Positions 9,575-19,382 of a DNA stretch of 55,068 nt are shown piece by piece (the stretch's first letter is position 1; the number at the start of each line of letters is the position of its first letter). A model generated the notes under the pieces. It did no database searches, was not told where the DNA came from, and saw only the letters and a list, made by a program, of their open reading frames with translations. The position numbers were made by a program, and so were the translations under genes. The DNA comes from Bacteroidales bacterium (GTDB taxonomy: Bacteria; Bacteroidota; Bacteroidia; Bacteroidales; UBA932), in the NCBI GenBank assembly GCA_016288775.1, contig JAEELG010000081.1, forward strand, positions 1-55,068. Reading direction: 5' to 3'.

Positions 9575-11302
9575 TTATCTGCTTCCGCCGCCGAATCCGC
9601 CACCGCTGAATCCGCCGCCTCCGCCGAAGGAGGAGCCTCCGCCGAATCCGCCGCTGGACCCGGAGCCAAAGGATCCGGAACTGACGGCATTGTAGCTGGA
9701 GTAAGCTCTGCGCATCGAAGATCCGAACATGTCGCTGTACAGCACCAGATCGGAGTAATAAGCGGGAGACATGCGCATCTCTCCCAACTGGATATCGGGA
9801 GCCAGGCGTTTCATGTCAGAGGCCACCTGGTCTGCAATGCCGAACAGCGCCGCCACTATCAGGTACTGGCCCCAGAGCCCGACCTCGGGAACGGCCCTTT
9901 CGTTGATTATCGTGAAATCGCGAAGGAACTGCCGGAATCCCAGGGCCTGCATGGCCTTGGCCTGTCCGTCGGGGTTAAGCTTGAGGTTGGAAAAATAATG
10001 AGCGGAGAACCTTGACTGTCTCAGGAGATCGTCCCTCTCGAAAGCGCGGGTAACGGCCTGGCGCATCTCCGTAACCCAGGAGTTGACCTTGCTGCCGTGA
10101 CCCCTCGACCATCTGGAGAATTCCTTCTCCTGCAGGATACCGTCTTTTCCGGACGCCTCCTTGAGCAGGTCGTAAAGGCTGCTCTCGCAAGGCAGCATCC
10201 AGTCCTTGTCCGCTCCCTCGCTGAAGTGGAATTCCTTGTCACCGCCGGAATCCAGCTTGAGTTCCAGCACGCCGTGTTCCACCATGCGGAGCATCATCGC
10301 AGGCACGATCGTAAACTTCCCGTCATCGCCGCCCTTGACATGCGAAGCGATGTAATACGTCTCAAGTATGTTGCCGCCGAAAGGAATGTCGCGGCTCCAG
10401 TCGGGCTTCTTGGGAAGACGCTTGCGGCCGAAAATCTGCTTGCGCCGCTGGGGATCGTTCTTGACGCCTAATGCGCCGAAAAGGATACGCTTGATGGGAC
10501 GGAAGAGCGCGAACCACATGACGAGAATGGTCGCCAGAGTGGCGATGAGATTCTCCCCTGCCGTCAACTCATCCTCGTCGTCATCGAAGTGGGAGCCTTC
10601 CCTCGCCTGGTCCAGCACGGCCTGGAAATCCCTGTCCTGCACGCTCCCGGAGTGGAAAATGCCCTTGTCGAAGCGTACCAGCAGTATGAGCGAACTGTCG
10701 TACACGAAAGACTCTCCGGACTCGGCATACACCCCGCCGTCGGACGACCATCCGGTACGACCGTGATAGCCGAAGCCCCAGATGTTGCTGTTCTCCTGAC
10801 TGAGGGCCACCGGTGCATGAAGATCAAGACGCACGTGAGAAGGCGGGGACGAAAGCCCGGGCGAGACGAACTGCAGGTGAAGCATGTCGGAGTCGTTCAG
10901 GGTCTTTATGGCATTGGTCATATCGTAGCTGACGGTAAAGACATGAGGTCCGTAAGATCCTACACCCCAGCATATTTCATATCCGCTGCCGGTCCGGTGG
11001 AGGCCGCATTTGAATGCCTTCTGGCTTATGCTGCGGTCCACATCCCAGCTGCCCTCGTTCTTGAAGGACACCCCGTTCTCGTCCCTGACGGCAAGGTTGC
11101 GGATGCTGATATCACCCAGATGCTCGCGCACCAGATACCACTCCGTGCCCTTCGCCACAACCACGTCCCACACTTCCTCGATATGGGCAGTGCCGACGGT
11201 GTCGAGCGAGACGGTTATCCTGACTTCTTTGACTGCAGGCTCGTATGCAAACGCAGAAATGGCGGACAAAGCCGCCACCAGTGCAAGTAAAAGACGTTTC
11301 AT
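9575..11302 (-). CDS. DUF2207-type membrane protein with Gly/Ser/Phe-rich tail
   Basis: 575 aa; signal peptide, DUF2207-like N-domain (ITVSLDTVGTAHIEEVWDV), TM segments, C-terminal GGFGGGSSFGGGGGFSGGGFGGGSR. Confidence 0.75.
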   Translation of the reverse strand: MKRLLLALVAALSAISAFAYEPAVKEVRITVSLDTVGTAHIEEVWDVVVAKGTEWYLVREHLGDISIRNLAVRDENGVSFKNEGSWDVDRSISQKAFKCGLHRTGSGYEICWGVGSYGPHVFTVSYDMTNAIKTLNDSDMLHLQFVSPGLSSPPSHVRLDLHAPVALSQENSNIWGFGYHGRTGWSSDGGVYAESGESFVYDSSLILLVRFDKGIFHSGSVQDRDFQAVLDQAREGSHFDDDEDELTAGENLIATLATILVMWFALFRPIKRILFGALGVKNDPQRRKQIFGRKRLPKKPDWSRDIPFGGNILETYYIASHVKGGDDGKFTIVPAMMLRMVEHGVLELKLDSGGDKEFHFSEGADKDWMLPCESSLYDLLKEASGKDGILQEKEFSRWSRGHGSKVNSWVTEMRQAVTRAFERDDLLRQSRFSAHYFSNLKLNPDGQAKAMQALGFRQFLRDFTIINERAVPEVGLWGQYLIVAALFGIADQVASDMKRLAPDIQLGEMRMSPAYYSDLVLYSDMFGSSMRRAYSSYNAVSSGSFGSGSSGGFGGGSSFGGGGGFSGGGFGGGSR

Positions 11303-11316
11303 CGAAAAGTCTTCCG

Positions 11317-11865
11317 TCAGATCTTGAGCGAAGGCATGTCTTTCTTTGCAGCGTCTTCCTTGAGGTACTGTTTCTCGGTGAAGTGGAACAATGCCGCAAC
11401 GATGCTGTCGGGAATCTGACGGGTCATGCGGTTGTAGCGGGTAACGGAGTCGTTGTAGGTCATACGGCTCATACGCACCTGGTTCTCGTATGTGTTCACC
11501 GAATCCATGGTCTTGACGTACATGCTGTCGGCCTTGAGGTCGGGATACTGCTCCACAACGATGTTCAGGCGGCTCTTCACGGAATTGAGGAGGTCTTCCT
11601 GGGCCTGTGCTTCCTCGGCGGTGCTGTTTGAGTCGATTCCGGCACGGGATGCGATGACGTCCTTCAGGGTCTTGTACTCATGCTCGTTGTAAGAACGGAT
11701 AAGTTCCACAAGCCCGGTAAGGGCGTCCCAGCGGCTGGACTGCTGAACGCCGATCTGGCTCATTGCATTCTTGGTCAATTCCTCTGCGTTCACGAGCTTG
11801 CGCTGAGTCGAGAACACCCACAAGACAAGCAGTACGACGACTGCAATAACGATGATAGTGATCAT
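11317..11865 (-). CDS. lemA: LemA family protein
   Basis: 182 aa; N-terminal TM helix followed by RKLVNAEELTKNAMSQIGVQQSSRWDALTGLVELIRSYNEHE and YNRMTRQIPDSIVAALFHF. Confidence 0.85.
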   Translation of the reverse strand: MITIIVIAVVVLLVLWVFSTQRKLVNAEELTKNAMSQIGVQQSSRWDALTGLVELIRSYNEHEYKTLKDVIASRAGIDSNSTAEEAQAQEDLLNSVKSRLNIVVEQYPDLKADSMYVKTMDSVNTYENQVRMSRMTYNDSVTRYNRMTRQIPDSIVAALFHFTEKQYLKEDAAKKDMPSLKI

Positions 11866-11897
11866 AAGAATATAATTTTTTGCAATATAATAATTTT

Positions 11898-13997
11898 TCA
11901 GGATATGTTGCTATAGTCTTTGAAGTCGTATTTGCCCTTTCTGAGCTCCCGTGCCAGAAGCAGGTTTCCGGGAGCCTCGAGAGTGGGGTCGGAATCGAGC
12001 ACGCGCTGCGCGCAGGCACGCGCTTCCTCGAGCAAGGAGCCGTCGCGGGCCAGCGAGGCAATGTGAAGGTCTATGGGCATTCCGCTCTGCTGGGTGCCCT
12101 CCAGGTCGCCGGGACCGCGCATCTTCAGGTCCTTCTCGGCAATCTCGAAGCCGTCCTCGGTGGCGCACATCAGTTCAAGGCGCTCCTGGGCGTCCTTCCC
12201 GGTCTTGGGATCCTGCACAAGGATGCAGTAGGACTTCTCGGCGCCGCGCCCCACCCTTCCGCGCAGCTGGTGCAGCTGGCTGAGGCCGAAGCGCTGGGCG
12301 CTCCGGATCACCATCACGCTGGCGTTGGGCACATCCACGCCTACCTCTATGACGGTGGTAGAAACGAGTATCTGGGCGCGTCCCTCGACGAAAGCCTTCA
12401 TGTTGAAGGACTTCTGCTCGTTGCTCTGCTGCCCGTGGACGATCGCAACCTTGTAGCCCTCCTCGAGCGGGAAAGCCTTAACGATATCCTCGTAGCCCTG
12501 CTCCACGTTGCTTATGTCCTCCATCTTGTCGTTGATGAAGATCATGGGATACACCACGAACACCTGCCTGCCTTTTTTGATCTCGTCGCGCATGAAGCGG
12601 TACATGGCCGGAAGGCGGTTCTGCCCTATCAGCATGGTCTGCACCGGTTTGCGTCCCGGAGGCATCTCATCTATCACGGAAACGTCGAGGTCGCCGTAGA
12701 ACGTCATAGCCAAAGTGCGCGGTATAGGCGTGGCGGTCATTACGAGAATATGCGGAGGAATGCCGTTCGGTCCTTTGGCCCAGAGGCGGGAGCGCTGGCC
12801 AACGCCGAAGCGGTGCTGCTCGTCGATCACGGCAAGGCCGAGCGCCTTGTACTGCACCGGGTCCTCGATAAGCGCATGCGTGCCGACCACAATCCCGATG
12901 CTGCCGTCGGCAAGGCCTTCAAGTATGGGGCGCCGCTCCTTCTGGGTGGTGCTGCCGGTGAGCAGCGCACACTGCACCCCGGTGGGTTCAAGATATTTGC
13001 TGATATTGGCAAAGTGCTGGCGGGCAAGCACTTCGGTGGGAGCCATGATGCACGCCTGGTAGCCGTTGCCCACAGCTATCAGGCAGCTGAGCACCGCCAC
13101 CATCGTCTTGCCGGAGCCTACGTCGCCCTGCAGCAGGCGGTTCATCTGCCGCCCGCCGGAGAGGTCGGCACGGATCTCTTTTATCACACGCTGCTGCGCC
13201 CCGGTAAGCCGGTACGGAAGGGCGTTGTAGCAGCTGTGGAAGGGCGCACCCACCGCAGGCATCACCAGCCCCGTGTCGGCGCGGCTGCGCACATATTTCT
13301 GCTTGAGCAGCGACAGCTGGAGGTAGAACAGTTCCTCGAACTTCAGCCGGCGGGAAGCCATCTCCAGTGCCCGCATGTCGGCGGGAAAATGGATATTCTG
13401 CATCGCCACTCGGAGCGGACAGAGACCATATGCGTCGAGGATGTATTTGGGAAGCGTTTCCTGTACTTCCGGAAGGCAAAGGGCCAGCGCCGCCCGCTGC
13501 AGCTTGCACATCAGCTTGCCGGTAATGCCGCCCGCCTTGAGTTTCTCGGTGGCGGGATATACCCCGGTGAGGGTGCCGCGGGCATTAGGGTCCTGCTGCG
13601 GAGCGTCCACCTCCGGATGCACCATGTTGATGCGGCCGTTGTACTCCTGCGGCTTGCCGAAGAAGAGGAAGGTCGCGCCCGGCACCAGGCGGTCGAAGTT
13701 CCACTTGACGCCCTTGAAGAAGACCATCTCCATGCGGGCGGTGCCGTCGTCCACAATAACGCTCAGGTGTTTGATATTCACAAGGTTGCGGGAAACCACA
13801 GTGCCTTGAACCTGAACGTACGCAAGGTCCGGGGTGGCCGAAACGATAGGCGTTATGGTGCTGCGGTCGATGTAGCGGAATGGGTAGAAATGGATGAGGT
13901 CGTCGAGCGTATGCAGGTCCAGCTCCCTCTTGATGAGAGCCGCACGCTTGGGACCTACGCCGGGCAGGAACTGTATGTCGCTGGTCAATTCGCCCAT
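11898..13997 (-). CDS. recG: ATP-dependent DNA helicase RecG
   Basis: 699 aa; LLQGDVGSGKTMVA, VIDEQHRFGV, VMTATPIPRTLAMTFYGDLDVS, QLHQLRGRVGRGAEKSYC. Confidence 0.96.
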   Translation of the reverse strand: MGELTSDIQFLPGVGPKRAALIKRELDLHTLDDLIHFYPFRYIDRSTITPIVSATPDLAYVQVQGTVVSRNLVNIKHLSVIVDDGTARMEMVFFKGVKWNFDRLVPGATFLFFGKPQEYNGRINMVHPEVDAPQQDPNARGTLTGVYPATEKLKAGGITGKLMCKLQRAALALCLPEVQETLPKYILDAYGLCPLRVAMQNIHFPADMRALEMASRRLKFEELFYLQLSLLKQKYVRSRADTGLVMPAVGAPFHSCYNALPYRLTGAQQRVIKEIRADLSGGRQMNRLLQGDVGSGKTMVAVLSCLIAVGNGYQACIMAPTEVLARQHFANISKYLEPTGVQCALLTGSTTQKERRPILEGLADGSIGIVVGTHALIEDPVQYKALGLAVIDEQHRFGVGQRSRLWAKGPNGIPPHILVMTATPIPRTLAMTFYGDLDVSVIDEMPPGRKPVQTMLIGQNRLPAMYRFMRDEIKKGRQVFVVYPMIFINDKMEDISNVEQGYEDIVKAFPLEEGYKVAIVHGQQSNEQKSFNMKAFVEGRAQILVSTTVIEVGVDVPNASVMVIRSAQRFGLSQLHQLRGRVGRGAEKSYCILVQDPKTGKDAQERLELMCATEDGFEIAEKDLKMRGPGDLEGTQQSGMPIDLHIASLARDGSLLEEARACAQRVLDSDPTLEAPGNLLLARELRKGKYDFKDYSNIS

Positions 13998-14028
13998 ACT
14001 ACAAATGTAGGGAAAAAAGGCGAGAGGA

Positions 14029-14081
14029 GCAAATAAGGATTGGGGGTGGTGGCTCCGCCACCACCCCCAATCCTTATTTGC
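14029..14081. repeat. 53-nt near-perfect palindrome (25-bp arms, 3-nt loop)
   Basis: gcaaataaggattgggggtggtggc-tcc-gccaccacccccaatccttatttgc, between tRNA-Ser and recG. Confidence 0.95.
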
Positions 14082-14087
14082 ATTGCG

Positions 14088-14175
14088 CGGAAAGACAGGG
14101 ATTCGAACCCTGGAGCCGCTTTAGGCGGCCACACGCTTTCCAGACGTGCCTCTTCAGCCACTCGAGCATCTTTCC
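14088..14175 (-). tRNA. tRNA-Ser (anticodon GGA)
   Basis: Minus strand GGAAAGATGCTCGAGTGGCTGAAGAGGCACGTCTGGAAAGCGTGTGGCCGCCTAAAGCGGCTCCAGGGTTCGAATCCCTGTCTTTCCG: 7-bp acceptor stem, CTGGAAA anticodon loop, long variable arm, GGTTCGAATCC T-arm; no encoded CCA. Confidence 0.95.
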
Positions 14176-14249
14176 AATTCGTGGGCAAAGGTAATAACTT
14201 TTTTGGGATTTCTGCAAATTGACGTGAAAAACTTTTAATTTTGTAAAGT

Positions 14250-15509
14250 ATGAGGACGATCAAGGACACCCTTACACTCGAAGATGCGCAGCGCCTGTCC
14301 GGGCCGCTGTCGTTCAACCTGATGCTCAAGCCCGCAGGATCGCTTTGCAACCTCGACTGCGCCTACTGCTATTATCTCGACAAATCGGAGATTTACGGCG
14401 GCCGCGAGCCGCACATGACCGTGGAGGAGCTGGAGCGCTACGTGCGCTGCTATATCGAAACCTGCGAGACCCACGACGTCAGCTTCAACTGGCACGGGGG
14501 CGAGCCGCTGGTTCTCGGGCTCGACTTCTACCGCAAGGCGGTGGAGTTCCAGAAGCGCTACGCCGGCGAGAAAACCATACACAACACGCTGCAGACCAAC
14601 GGCACCCTTGTCACCGACGAATGGGCGCGCTTCTTCGCGGAGAACCGCTTCCTGCTCGGAGTGTCCATGGACGGCCCGCCCGAGGTCCACGACCGCTACA
14701 GGCGCAACAAAGGCGGCGCCCCCAGCTCCTCCAAAGTAATCGCCGGCCTGCGCAGGCTCTACGACGCTGGCGCGGAATACAACATCATGGCCACCATAAA
14801 CAGTGCCTCCGAAGGCCGGGGCCTGGAGGTCTACCAGTTCCTCAAAGGGCTGGGCAGCAATTACATACAGTTCTCCCCCGTCGTAGAGCATGTGGTCTGG
14901 CCGGAGCGCGGCGGCAAGCCCGACAGGCATGCACGTCCGCACATAGTGGACCCGTCAGTCGAAGGCGCTTCGCTCGCCCAATGGTCGGTCAGCCCGGTCG
15001 GCTTCGGACGCTTCATCTGCGACATTTTCGACTACTGGGTCAAGCACGACGTGGGCAGGTACTTCGTGAACTTCTTCGACTGCACGCTGGCCAACTGGTG
15101 CGGCGTTATGCCGGGCACCTGCAGCTTCGCCGAAACCTGCGGCGGCAACGCGGTGGTGGAGCACAACGGCGACGTATATGCCTGCGACCATTTCGTGTAT
15201 CCGCAATACCTCCTCGGCAACATCTACAAGGATTCCCTCACGGCAATGATGACCTCCCCTCAGATGACGGCATTCGGCATCGACAAGCGCAATGCCCTGC
15301 CCCGCAAGTGCCTGCGCTGCGATGTGTGGCCCCTCTGTCACGGAGGCTGCCCCAAGCACCGTTTCAACAAAACGGACTCGGGGCAGACCGGTCTCAACGC
15401 CCTCTGCGAGGGCTATCAGATGTTCTTCAGGCACAGCGCCCCAGCCATGCAGAAGATGAAAAAGCTTCTGGAGGAGGGCAAGGCGCCGGCTCTGGTAATG
15501 ATGATGTAA
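14250..15509 (+). CDS. radical SAM/SPASM protein, anaerobic sulfatase-maturase-like
   Basis: 419 aa; CNLDCAYCYYLDK (CxxxCxxC); C-terminal SPASM-type cysteines (CGGNAVVEHNGDVYACDHFVYP, CLRCDVWPLCHGGCPKHR). Confidence 0.88.
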   Translation: MRTIKDTLTLEDAQRLSGPLSFNLMLKPAGSLCNLDCAYCYYLDKSEIYGGREPHMTVEELERYVRCYIETCETHDVSFNWHGGEPLVLGLDFYRKAVEFQKRYAGEKTIHNTLQTNGTLVTDEWARFFAENRFLLGVSMDGPPEVHDRYRRNKGGAPSSSKVIAGLRRLYDAGAEYNIMATINSASEGRGLEVYQFLKGLGSNYIQFSPVVEHVVWPERGGKPDRHARPHIVDPSVEGASLAQWSVSPVGFGRFICDIFDYWVKHDVGRYFVNFFDCTLANWCGVMPGTCSFAETCGGNAVVEHNGDVYACDHFVYPQYLLGNIYKDSLTAMMTSPQMTAFGIDKRNALPRKCLRCDVWPLCHGGCPKHRFNKTDSGQTGLNALCEGYQMFFRHSAPAMQKMKKLLEEGKAPALVMMM

Positions 15510-16850
15510 CTACCTCTTGTTCATGGCAATACGTGCCTGGAGCTCCCAGGTGCGTATGCGATCTTTGTACAGGTTGTTGCGGTTGGTGGCCTCAACGTCG
15601 AGTGCGGCGTCGGAGTTGCCTCCCCAGCGGCGGCAGTTATACATCACGTCGTAGATGCGTCCAATTCGGTATTCACGGCTCACGCGGAGGGCGACTGCAT
15701 AATCCTCGCCGTACTTGGTGGTCGGGAAGTTGAGCTCGCGCAGAAGCGGGGTCCAGAATCCGCGGGGAGCGCCGAGTCCGTTGATGCGGAGGGCGTTGTT
15801 CCTGCCGTTGTCGGGGGTCCACTCGCGATGGTCGATGACTCCCGGAGGGAGCTCCCTCATCTCGAAATCGGTGATCCTGTAGGTGCCCACAACCATGGCG
15901 CAGCCCTGCTCGCGGAAGGCGTCCACGAACTTCTGAACGGTATTCTCATCGGAATAGACGTCGTCGGAATCGAGCTGCAGGGCAAAGCGGCCGCACTTGG
16001 GATGATGCAGGGCGGCATTCCAGTTTCCGCCGATGGCGTGGTAGGTCTTGTCCTGGGCGATGTAGATCAGCTTGGGGTCGCCGACGAACGATTTGATCAC
16101 GTCCACGGTGCCGTCGTCGCTGTTGTCGTCCACCACTATCACGTTGTAGGGGAAATCGGTCTTCTGCGAGAGTGCGGAACGGATCGCATCGCCAACGGTG
16201 CGCACGCGGTTTTTGCAGGGAATCACAACGGAGGCCTCCACGGGGAACTCGCCCTCATGGATATTTACCTCCTTGAATTCCGGCTTCAGATAGCCGCCGA
16301 TACGCTTGAGGTATGCGGTGCAGACCTTCTCCATCTCTACCTGCACGGCCCTGTTGCGGGGATCCACGTAGTCGAAGAGCTTCTCGCCGGAGGCGCGGGT
16401 ATCGGTCTCGATCTCGTAATAGAGCAGTTCGTTGGCATGCACCAGCGGGCCCATCTCGGACACCCTCAGGCGCAGGTCGTACATCGCCGCGAACTCATAT
16501 TCCTCGTCCATCGCAGCCACCGCCTTCTTGAGCAGGTCGGTGCGGTAGACCTGGACACCGCCGAAGTCGAAGTCGTCGCGCAGCGAACCCTCCTGGTAAT
16601 CGATCACCGGAGCGGGCTTGTCGCCGTTGAAATGGTCGGCGTAAATCATGGCTGCACCGCTGTCGGCGGCAATCTGGAGCAGACGCTCCTGTCCGAAGTG
16701 AACCCAGTCGAGGCGGGTTTCACGGGTGTAGAGCAGGGTGTACTCGGAATCGGCTTCCGCAGCAATCTCCCTGAGCTTTCTGGTAGATGTCCTCATGGGG
16801 ACATCGAAACGTTTGATCTTCATTTTATCTTGATTGAATTGTATAATCAT
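15510..16850 (-). CDS. glycosyltransferase family 2 protein with degenerate N-terminal GT-A-like half
   Basis: 446 aa; C-terminal ASVVIPCKNRVRTVGDAIRSALSQKTDFPYNVIVVDDNSDDGT and LQLDSDD. ATGA overlap with cstA; alternative start at 16823. Confidence 0.8.
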   Translation of the reverse strand: MIIQFNQDKMKIKRFDVPMRTSTRKLREIAAEADSEYTLLYTRETRLDWVHFGQERLLQIAADSGAAMIYADHFNGDKPAPVIDYQEGSLRDDFDFGGVQVYRTDLLKKAVAAMDEEYEFAAMYDLRLRVSEMGPLVHANELLYYEIETDTRASGEKLFDYVDPRNRAVQVEMEKVCTAYLKRIGGYLKPEFKEVNIHEGEFPVEASVVIPCKNRVRTVGDAIRSALSQKTDFPYNVIVVDDNSDDGTVDVIKSFVGDPKLIYIAQDKTYHAIGGNWNAALHHPKCGRFALQLDSDDVYSDENTVQKFVDAFREQGCAMVVGTYRITDFEMRELPPGVIDHREWTPDNGRNNALRINGLGAPRGFWTPLLRELNFPTTKYGEDYAVALRVSREYRIGRIYDVMYNCRRWGGNSDAALDVEATNRNNLYKDRIRTWELQARIAMNKR

Positions 16851-18310
16851 TTACGGCAGAGGCGCTTCTGCTTTGCCACCCAGATGCTGAGCAGCAACGC
16901 TCCGAGCACGGCCCAGCCGGCGCCGAACCATACCGTCAGCGATGCGGGCAGGCCAAGGCAGGTCTTGTCGATGCAGAAGAAGGTAAGGCACACGGAGAAC
17001 ATGAACACCCCGGGAATGGCGGAAATCAGGAACGCCCAGCCGGCGGGATTGCGGCGCACCAGGTACACAGTAATCGTCAGGAAGAAGAACACCGACAGCG
17101 TCTGGTTGGACAGTCCGAAGTAGCGCCAGATGGTGTTGAAACCGTCTGCATGCTGGATGTTGAACCAAAGCAGCAGACCCACGGCGGCAAAGATAGGCAG
17201 GCTGATGAGCAGGCGGTTGACTATCTTGTCCTGACGCACGTGGAGGAACTCGGCGATGTTGAGACGGGCGCCGCGCAGAGCGGTGTCACCCGAGGTGATA
17301 GGAGCCGCGACCACGCCCAGGACGGCGAGCACGCTGCCCACCACACCGAGCCAGTTCTTGCAGATGGCGGTGACCACCTGAGGCGCCGAAGCGCTCTGCA
17401 GGCCGCATTCCTGCATGCCGCCGTCGAAGAAGAAATAAGAGCTCACCGCAGCCCAAACCAGCGCCACGATACCCTCGGTAATCATGGATCCGTAGAATAT
17501 CGGGCGCCCCATCTTCTCGTTCTTGAGGCACCTCGCCATCATAGGGCTCTGGGTGGCGTGGAAGCCGCTCACGGCCCCGCAGGCCACGGTAATGAACAGA
17601 CACGGGAATATGCTCTGCCCGCTGACGCCCACCGACGGAGCCCTGTTCTGCAGGCCCTGCCAGAACTCAGGCAGCGAAGGCCACTTGACGAAGAGGCATA
17701 TCATCATCGACACCGCCATGAACAGCAGTGCGAATGCGAACAGAGGATAGATGCGGCCGATGAGCTTGTCGATAGGAAGCAAAGTGGCGATGATATAGTA
17801 TCCCAGCACCACGAGAGCCCAGATAAGCACCCACTTGGCGGTGCCGTCGCCGGCCATGTCGCCCAGGATGAGGGCGGGGCTGTATACGAACACGGCGCCC
17901 ACCATGAGAAGCAGAAGAGTGGTGAACACCACGATCACGCCGCGGAGGCCCTTGATCTGGCTGCCGATGATTTCGGGATAAGTGGCGCCGTTCTGGCGCA
18001 TCGACAGCATGCCGGAGAAATAGTCGTGGACCGCACCTGCGAAGATGGATCCCAGAACGATCCACAGATAGCATGAAGGGCCGAACTTGGCGCCCATGAT
18101 GGCTCCGAAGATGGGGCCGGTGCCCGCAATGTTCAGGAACTGGATCATATATACCTTCCACGAAGGCATGGGGACGAAGTCCACGTCGTCGCGCATCCCC
18201 ACGGCAGGGGTTACCCTTGCCGGATCGGGGCCGAACACCTTCTCCACCACCTTTCCGTAGACAAAGTAGCCGAGAATCAGGGCTAAGATGCTGATAATGA
18301 ATGAGAACAT
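16847..18310 (-). CDS. cstA: carbon starvation protein CstA family (peptide/pyruvate transporter)
   Basis: 487 aa; GPIFGAIMGAKFGPSCYLWIVLGSIFAGAVHDYFSGMLSMRQNG and HATQSPMMARC are CstA motifs. Confidence 0.9.
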   Translation of the reverse strand: MFSFIISILALILGYFVYGKVVEKVFGPDPARVTPAVGMRDDVDFVPMPSWKVYMIQFLNIAGTGPIFGAIMGAKFGPSCYLWIVLGSIFAGAVHDYFSGMLSMRQNGATYPEIIGSQIKGLRGVIVVFTTLLLLMVGAVFVYSPALILGDMAGDGTAKWVLIWALVVLGYYIIATLLPIDKLIGRIYPLFAFALLFMAVSMMICLFVKWPSLPEFWQGLQNRAPSVGVSGQSIFPCLFITVACGAVSGFHATQSPMMARCLKNEKMGRPIFYGSMITEGIVALVWAAVSSYFFFDGGMQECGLQSASAPQVVTAICKNWLGVVGSVLAVLGVVAAPITSGDTALRGARLNIAEFLHVRQDKIVNRLLISLPIFAAVGLLLWFNIQHADGFNTIWRYFGLSNQTLSVFFFLTITVYLVRRNPAGWAFLISAIPGVFMFSVCLTFFCIDKTCLGLPASLTVWFGAGWAVLGALLLSIWVAKQKRLCRK

Positions 18311-18316
18311 ATGCTA

Positions 18317-19363
18317 TTACTTTTCTACTCCGAATGCAAAGACTATAGCCTCGCGGAACACTTTACCGGGCCTGAGCACCACTGGCGGATACTCGGGCTT
18401 ATTGGGGCTGTCGGGATAGTGCTGGCACTCGATGGCCACTCCGTAATAATCGTGATAGACCTTGCCGCGCTTGCCCTTGGGGCAGCCCTCCAGCCAGTTG
18501 CCGGTATAGACCTGCACTCCGGGCTGTGTGGTATAGACCTTCAGCACGCGTCCGCTGCGGGCGGCCTTCAGCTCCGCCGCCTCCTGCAGCTGGCCGGGCA
18601 TGTAGCCGTCGATCAGCCAGCAGGCGTCGTAGCCCTTGCCGATCTTCAGCGCCGGGAAGTCCTTGCGTATGTCGCGTCCCAGGCGCTTGGGATTGAGGAA
18701 ATCCATGGGCGTACCCGCCACCGGCTCCGACTCCCCGAGAGGAATGAGCGTAGCGTCGGTGGGCAGATACTCGGAGGCGTTGAGCCTGAGCCTGTGATTC
18801 AGCACCGAGCCCTTGCAGTCCAGATTCCAATAGGCGTGATTGGTGAGGTTCACCACCGTGGCGGCGTCGGACTTGGCAGTGAAGGTCAGGCGCAGCACGT
18901 TGTCGTCGTCCCACTCGTAATGGGCGACCACCACCATTCTGCCGGGATAGCCCATCTCGCCGTCGGCGGCCACGTACTTGAATTCCACGGCGCCGCGCTT
19001 CTTGCGGGACTCCCACACCTTGTTCTGGAAGCCCTCGGGGCCTCCGTGAAGATGGTTGGGGCCGTTGTTTACCGGCAGCTCGTAAGCCTTGCCGTCAAGG
19101 GTGAAGCGGCCGCGCGCGATGCGGTTGGCGTAGCGCCCGGGACACTTGCCGAAGCAGGGGCCGTCGTACATGTAATTCTCGGCCTTGCCGTAGCCCAGCA
19201 CCACGTCGCCGAGCCTGCCGTCCTTGTCGGGAACGTTCACGGCCACAATAGCGGCGCCAATGTTGGACAGCACCACCGACGCCCCGGAGGCGTTGGTAAT
19301 GGTGTAACGGTAGATAGCCCTGCCGTCCTGGGTCCTTGACCAAAGTTTTCGGGAAACTGACAT
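18317..19363 (-). CDS. galM: aldose 1-epimerase
   Basis: 348 aa; GRYANRIARGRF, NGPNHLHGGPEGF, NLTNHAYWNL, LEGCPKGKRGKVYHDYYGVAIECQHYPDSPN. Confidence 0.92.
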   Translation of the reverse strand: MSVSRKLWSRTQDGRAIYRYTITNASGASVVLSNIGAAIVAVNVPDKDGRLGDVVLGYGKAENYMYDGPCFGKCPGRYANRIARGRFTLDGKAYELPVNNGPNHLHGGPEGFQNKVWESRKKRGAVEFKYVAADGEMGYPGRMVVVAHYEWDDDNVLRLTFTAKSDAATVVNLTNHAYWNLDCKGSVLNHRLRLNASEYLPTDATLIPLGESEPVAGTPMDFLNPKRLGRDIRKDFPALKIGKGYDACWLIDGYMPGQLQEAAELKAARSGRVLKVYTTQPGVQVYTGNWLEGCPKGKRGKVYHDYYGVAIECQHYPDSPNKPEYPPVVLRPGKVFREAIVFAFGVEK

Positions 19364-19382
19364 ATTCTTGGTAATTAGCGTG

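Noticed and set aside
11880-14036. 718-aa plus-strand ORF opposite recG
   Set aside because: Antisense shadow ORF of high-GC coding DNA; recG on the minus strand has full helicase motifs.
14029-14175. tRNA-Ser as integration site of a mobile element
   Set aside because: No duplicated tRNA 3' end and no integrase or accessory cargo next to it; flanked by core genes.
14345-15733. 462-aa plus-strand ORF in an alternate frame of the radical SAM gene
   Set aside because: Arg/Gln/Pro-rich out-of-frame translation; the 14250 frame has the CxxxCxxC and SPASM motifs.
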